Origin: CAYXEN01 sp964464035
GTDB lineage: Bacteria > Krumholzibacteriota > Krumholzibacteriia > WVZY01
Length of the DNA: 26,953 nucleotides
Direction: 5' to 3'
NCBI GenBank assembly: GCA_964464035.1
Contig: CAYXEN010000035.1
Coordinates: 1 to 26,953, forward strand
The position numbers and the translations under genes are program-made. Below the pieces are notes generated by a model. That model was not told the DNA's origin. It saw nothing but the letters and a program-made list of their open reading frames with translations, and did no database searches. Below, in pieces: positions 22,954-26,953 of this stretch (positions within the stretch are counted from its first letter, which is position 1; each line of letters opens with the position of its first letter).

Positions 22954-23346
22954 TCAGATGTCGCTCAACGTGAGCGAACCCATGAGGTCTTTCATTTTCC
23001 TGTCGAGACCGAGCAGTTTCTTGCGTATCGTGCAGCGACGGATGTGATCGCAGCGCTTCCTGCTCGAGCAGGCGAGGAAATCGAGAGGGCCGTCGATCGA
23101 TTCGACGACATCCTTGAGAGTGACCTTGGAAGGAGACTTGGCGAGCCTGTAACCTCCATTGCTGCCGAATTGAGACCTTATGATGCCGCTGATGCTGAGC
23201 TTCTGGAGGATCTTGGCGATCAGATCGGGGGGCAGATCGTAGGTCTGGTAGATCTCTCTCGCGTTGGTTATATCACCGTTTCGTTTGCCGGCCATGTGCT
23301 TCAATGCGATGAGTCCGTAGTCGGTTTTCTTGGATAGTCTGAGCAT
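22954..23346 (-). CDS. Rrf2/IscR-family transcriptional regulator
   Basis: A 130-residue winged-helix regulator. The N terminus MLRLSKKTDYGLIAL, the recognition region LPPDLIAKILQKLSISGII and the wing GSNGGYRLAK (61-70) are typical of Rrf2. Cysteines C93, C99 and C105 reproduce the C-x5-C-x5-C spacing of IscR (92, 98, 104), with H101 between the last two, so a 2Fe-2S sensor is likely. Targets could be iron-sulfur, oxidative or respiratory genes; no isc or suf gene is in the window, so IscR identity is not claimed. GAGGTGA precedes the ATG. It is convergent with the cytochrome locus and divergent from thiL. Confidence 0.9.
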   Translation of the reverse strand: MLRLSKKTDYGLIALKHMAGKRNGDITNAREIYQTYDLPPDLIAKILQKLSISGIIRSQFGSNGGYRLAKSPSKVTLKDVVESIDGPLDFLACSSRKRCDHIRRCTIRKKLLGLDRKMKDLMGSLTLSDI

Positions 23347-23402
23347 GTCGTCACCTCGTGATGGAAGTTGCTGTCAAGCCTGGTGGAAAAAATAGTAGAA
23401 TA

Positions 23403-23432
23403 TTACAAGAATCCATCATGGACGATTATAGT
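23403..23432 (+). promoter_or_regulatory. Candidate promoter for thiL
   Basis: TTACAA (23403-23408) and TATAGT (23427-23432) are 18 bases apart in the AT-rich gap between the Rrf2 regulator and thiL. The -10 has five of six matches, the -35 three. Confidence 0.35.
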
Positions 23433-23497
23433 CTCATATTAAGTAAAAGGCAAGGATTACCGATACGGCGGCCGGCCCGATCCCGGGAGAACGGCAT

Positions 23498-24499
23498 ATG
23501 AAGGAGCAATCGTTTGAAGAAAAGGAACTCCTGGCCATGATATCCGGGATCGCGGGCAAAGTCGGGCTTGCCCGCGGGTTGCGCGCCGCTATAGGGGACG
23601 ACGCGGCGGTCTTCCGGCCTCGAAGCGGGATGGACCTGCTTCTCACGACCGACGCCCAGGTCGAGGGGATTCATTTTCGGAAGGACTGGCTGACTCCGTA
23701 CGAACTCGGGCGGAAGCTGGCCGCAGTGAATCTGAGCGACCTGGCCGCAATGGGAGGCGATCCTCTCTTCGCTCTCCTTTCCCTCTCGTTGCCTCCGGGC
23801 ACGCGAAGAAACTATGTCAAGAGACTGGTGGAAGGTGTGGTGGACCACCTGGGTGAATACGACGCAACTCTTGCCGGCGGCAACCTGTCGGGATCACGTG
23901 AGGGCGTGGCGGCCGATCTCACGCTTGTTGGCGAGTGCCCGAAGGGATCGGCCTGGATGCGCCGATGCCGCCCGGGCAGGGACGCTATCGTTGTCGTCGG
24001 AGATCTGGGAGATGCCCGCGCCGGACTCGAGATCCTGAAGAGTGGATTGGAACGCAGATACCCCAAGCTCGTGCGCGCGTTCAAGCGTCCCGAGCCTCTG
24101 CTCGAAGTCGCGCGTTTGCTGCGGAGGGATCCTTCGATTCACGGGGCGATGGACGTGAGTGACGGTTTTGCGACCGACCTCGTTCGGCTGCTTGACGTGC
24201 AGGAGTGCGGATGCGTGGTCGACGCGTCTCGGCTTCCGTTCTCGAAAGAGCTGGAGCGTTTCTGCAGGGAACGAGGCGTACCGCTGCTCGATTACGTGCT
24301 CGGCGGGGGAGAAGACTACGCGCTCGTTTTGAGCGTCTCGCGCCGGCAAGCGGACAAGGTTGCTGCAAGGGTGGAGAGGGTGACGGGAATCAAGGCTCGC
24401 GTGGTAGGAGAATTCAGGCCCGGAAACCGGCGCGTGCTAAAAACTGCGGATGGAACGACGAGCCTCACCGCTCGAGGCTGGGACCACTTCGCCCGGTGA
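23498..24499 (+). CDS. thiL: Thiamine-monophosphate kinase
   Basis: A 333-residue kinase that phosphorylates thiamine monophosphate to thiamine pyrophosphate, the last step of cofactor synthesis. Family motifs are intact: IGDDAAVF (32-39), TTDAQVEGIHF (50-60), KLAAVNLSDLAAMGGDPL (73-90), the second-half MDVSDGFATDL and the C-terminal GGGEDYAL. Length is normal. The ATG at 23498 has GGAG eight bases upstream. It converges with acs, leaving only 12 bases between the stop codons and no evident terminator. No other thiamine gene is nearby. Thiamine pyrophosphate would be needed by ferredoxin-linked oxidoreductases expected in such an organism, but that link is general. Confidence 0.94.
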   Translation: MKEQSFEEKELLAMISGIAGKVGLARGLRAAIGDDAAVFRPRSGMDLLLTTDAQVEGIHFRKDWLTPYELGRKLAAVNLSDLAAMGGDPLFALLSLSLPPGTRRNYVKRLVEGVVDHLGEYDATLAGGNLSGSREGVAADLTLVGECPKGSAWMRRCRPGRDAIVVVGDLGDARAGLEILKSGLERRYPKLVRAFKRPEPLLEVARLLRRDPSIHGAMDVSDGFATDLVRLLDVQECGCVVDASRLPFSKELERFCRERGVPLLDYVLGGGEDYALVLSVSRRQADKVAARVERVTGIKARVVGEFRPGNRRVLKTADGTTSLTARGWDHFAR

Positions 24500-24511
24500 T
24501 CGCGGCGAGGG

Positions 24512-26563
<2,052 letters not shown>

Positions 26564-26671
26564 GGAGCCAGCCTCCTTGGCCACGTTGGAGAGAGGGGTT
26601 TCCGCTTGCTTGGAATCGCGCGGGCGGGATGCACCCGGCGTATCGCTGCAGAACCGGACGATTGAAGTCGG

Positions 26672-26700
26672 ATTTTACATTACGGTCCTCCTCAGGTCAA
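26672..26700 (-). promoter_or_regulatory. Sigma-70 promoter for acs
   Basis: On the minus strand TTGACC (26700 to 26695) and TAAAAT (26677 to 26672) are separated by exactly 17 bases, each with five of six consensus matches. Transcription would start near 26665, giving a leader of about 100 bases to the ATG at 26563. This is the best sigma-70 promoter in the window. Confidence 0.65.
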
Positions 26701-26715
26701 GACGCAGGGGCCAGG

Positions 26716-26743
26716 TAGCCAGAGTGCCGCGGGTCCTGTCGGC
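26716..26743. repeat. 28-base dispersed repeat matching 66-93
   Basis: From TAGCCAGAGTGC to GGTCCTGTCGGC this stretch matches positions 66-93 with a single mismatch. It lies upstream of acs, and the matching copy lies upstream of the DUF6599 gene. It may be one module of the same composite repeat family, since in the first copy it directly follows the CCCCGAATCG motif. Confidence 0.8.
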
Positions 26744-26759
26744 ATCCAGGCTCTTGCCG

Positions 26760-26848
26760 GCCTCGACATGCTCTCACGCTCCGGCGTCCTCGCGCGCGGA
26801 TGAATCAATTATAGCGCGCTGCGGAGTCGCGTTCGAGCATGTCGAGGC
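26760..26848. repeat. Nested inverted repeat (long palindrome) upstream of acs
   Basis: GCCTCGACATGCTC (26760-26773) is the exact reverse complement of 26835-26848. Inside it CTCCG (26779-26783) pairs with CGGAG (26822-26826) and GCGCGC (26792-26797) with GCGCGC (26814-26819), leaving an AT-rich loop near 26800-26812. This 89-base structure is different from the AAGCGAG-type arms. The region from 26585 to the window end holds this, the two repeat pieces and the acs promoter, but no supported gene. Confidence 0.75.
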
Positions 26849-26885
26849 AGGCAACCTGGGTTACGACTATCCGCTGTTTCCTGCC

Positions 26886-26953
26886 CAAAGACCAAGAAGC
26901 GAGTGACAGGCCATTGACGAACCTTTGCGCAGGAGCGAGCGAGGATCCACCGC
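26886..26953. repeat. Dispersed hairpin repeat, copy C (cut by the window end)
   Basis: The left flank and arm AAGCGAGTGACAGGCCAT (26897-26914) are followed by a core start (26915-26953) in the same orientation as copy B but more diverged (TTTGCGCAGG instead of GTTGGCGCGG). The rest lies outside the window. Confidence 0.85.

Overview
The window is GC-rich and looks like a chromosomal segment of an anaerobic or microaerophilic Gram-negative bacterium. It has an outer-membrane beta-barrel, lipoprotein signals, several multiheme c-type cytochromes, a fused NfnA/NfnB-type electron-bifurcating transhydrogenase, a rubrerythrin-like protein and an AMP-forming acetyl-CoA synthetase. This suits an acetate-using, respiratory metal or electrode reducer (deltaproteobacterial or FCB/candidate-phylum type). 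No rRNA or single marker in the window allows a firm placement.

Layout. 1-165 is a repeat-rich stretch holding a 60-bp direct repeat. 174-2879 (+) encodes a DUF6599-type exported protein and signal peptide peptidase SppA. 2899-5281 (-) is a compact repair pair, PolX then endonuclease III. 5422-8538 (-) holds the rubrerythrin-like protein and the NfnAB fusion. 8904-10475 (+) is a polytopic glycosyltransferase and 10676-12115 (-) a sodium:solute symporter, with dispersed repeat copy A between them. 12388-12846 (+) is a MOSC protein. 12815-15172 (-) is an HD-domain protein followed by the large and small subunits of an isopropylmalate/homoaconitate-type dehydratase.

The most striking part is 15475-22731 (+), a tightly packed six-gene extracellular electron transfer locus: an OmcE-like tetraheme cytochrome, an NHL-propeller lipoprotein, a pentaheme lipoprotein cytochrome, an outer-membrane beta-barrel, a second NHL-propeller protein, and a large cytochrome with 11 CXXCH motifs plus a terminal CX3CH. 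The last protein has an OmcE-like four-heme module at its N terminus and roughly eight further hemes after it. A plausible reading is a porin-cytochrome conduit across the outer membrane (barrel plus pentaheme lipoprotein) feeding one filament-forming and one filament-related cytochrome, with the propellers as assembly or scaffold factors. Upstream lies a dense control region: a CRP/FNR-type palindrome, a sigma-70-like extended -10, a sigma-54-type -24/-12 element and a leader stem-loop.

After the locus come repeat copy B, an Rrf2/IscR-like regulator (-), thiL (+) and acs (-), the last with a good sigma-70 promoter. The window ends in a third, truncated repeat copy. The repeats are a second notable result: copies A and B have the same outer flanks and the same 18-bp inverted arms, but their approximately 80-bp cores are near-identical in opposite orientations.
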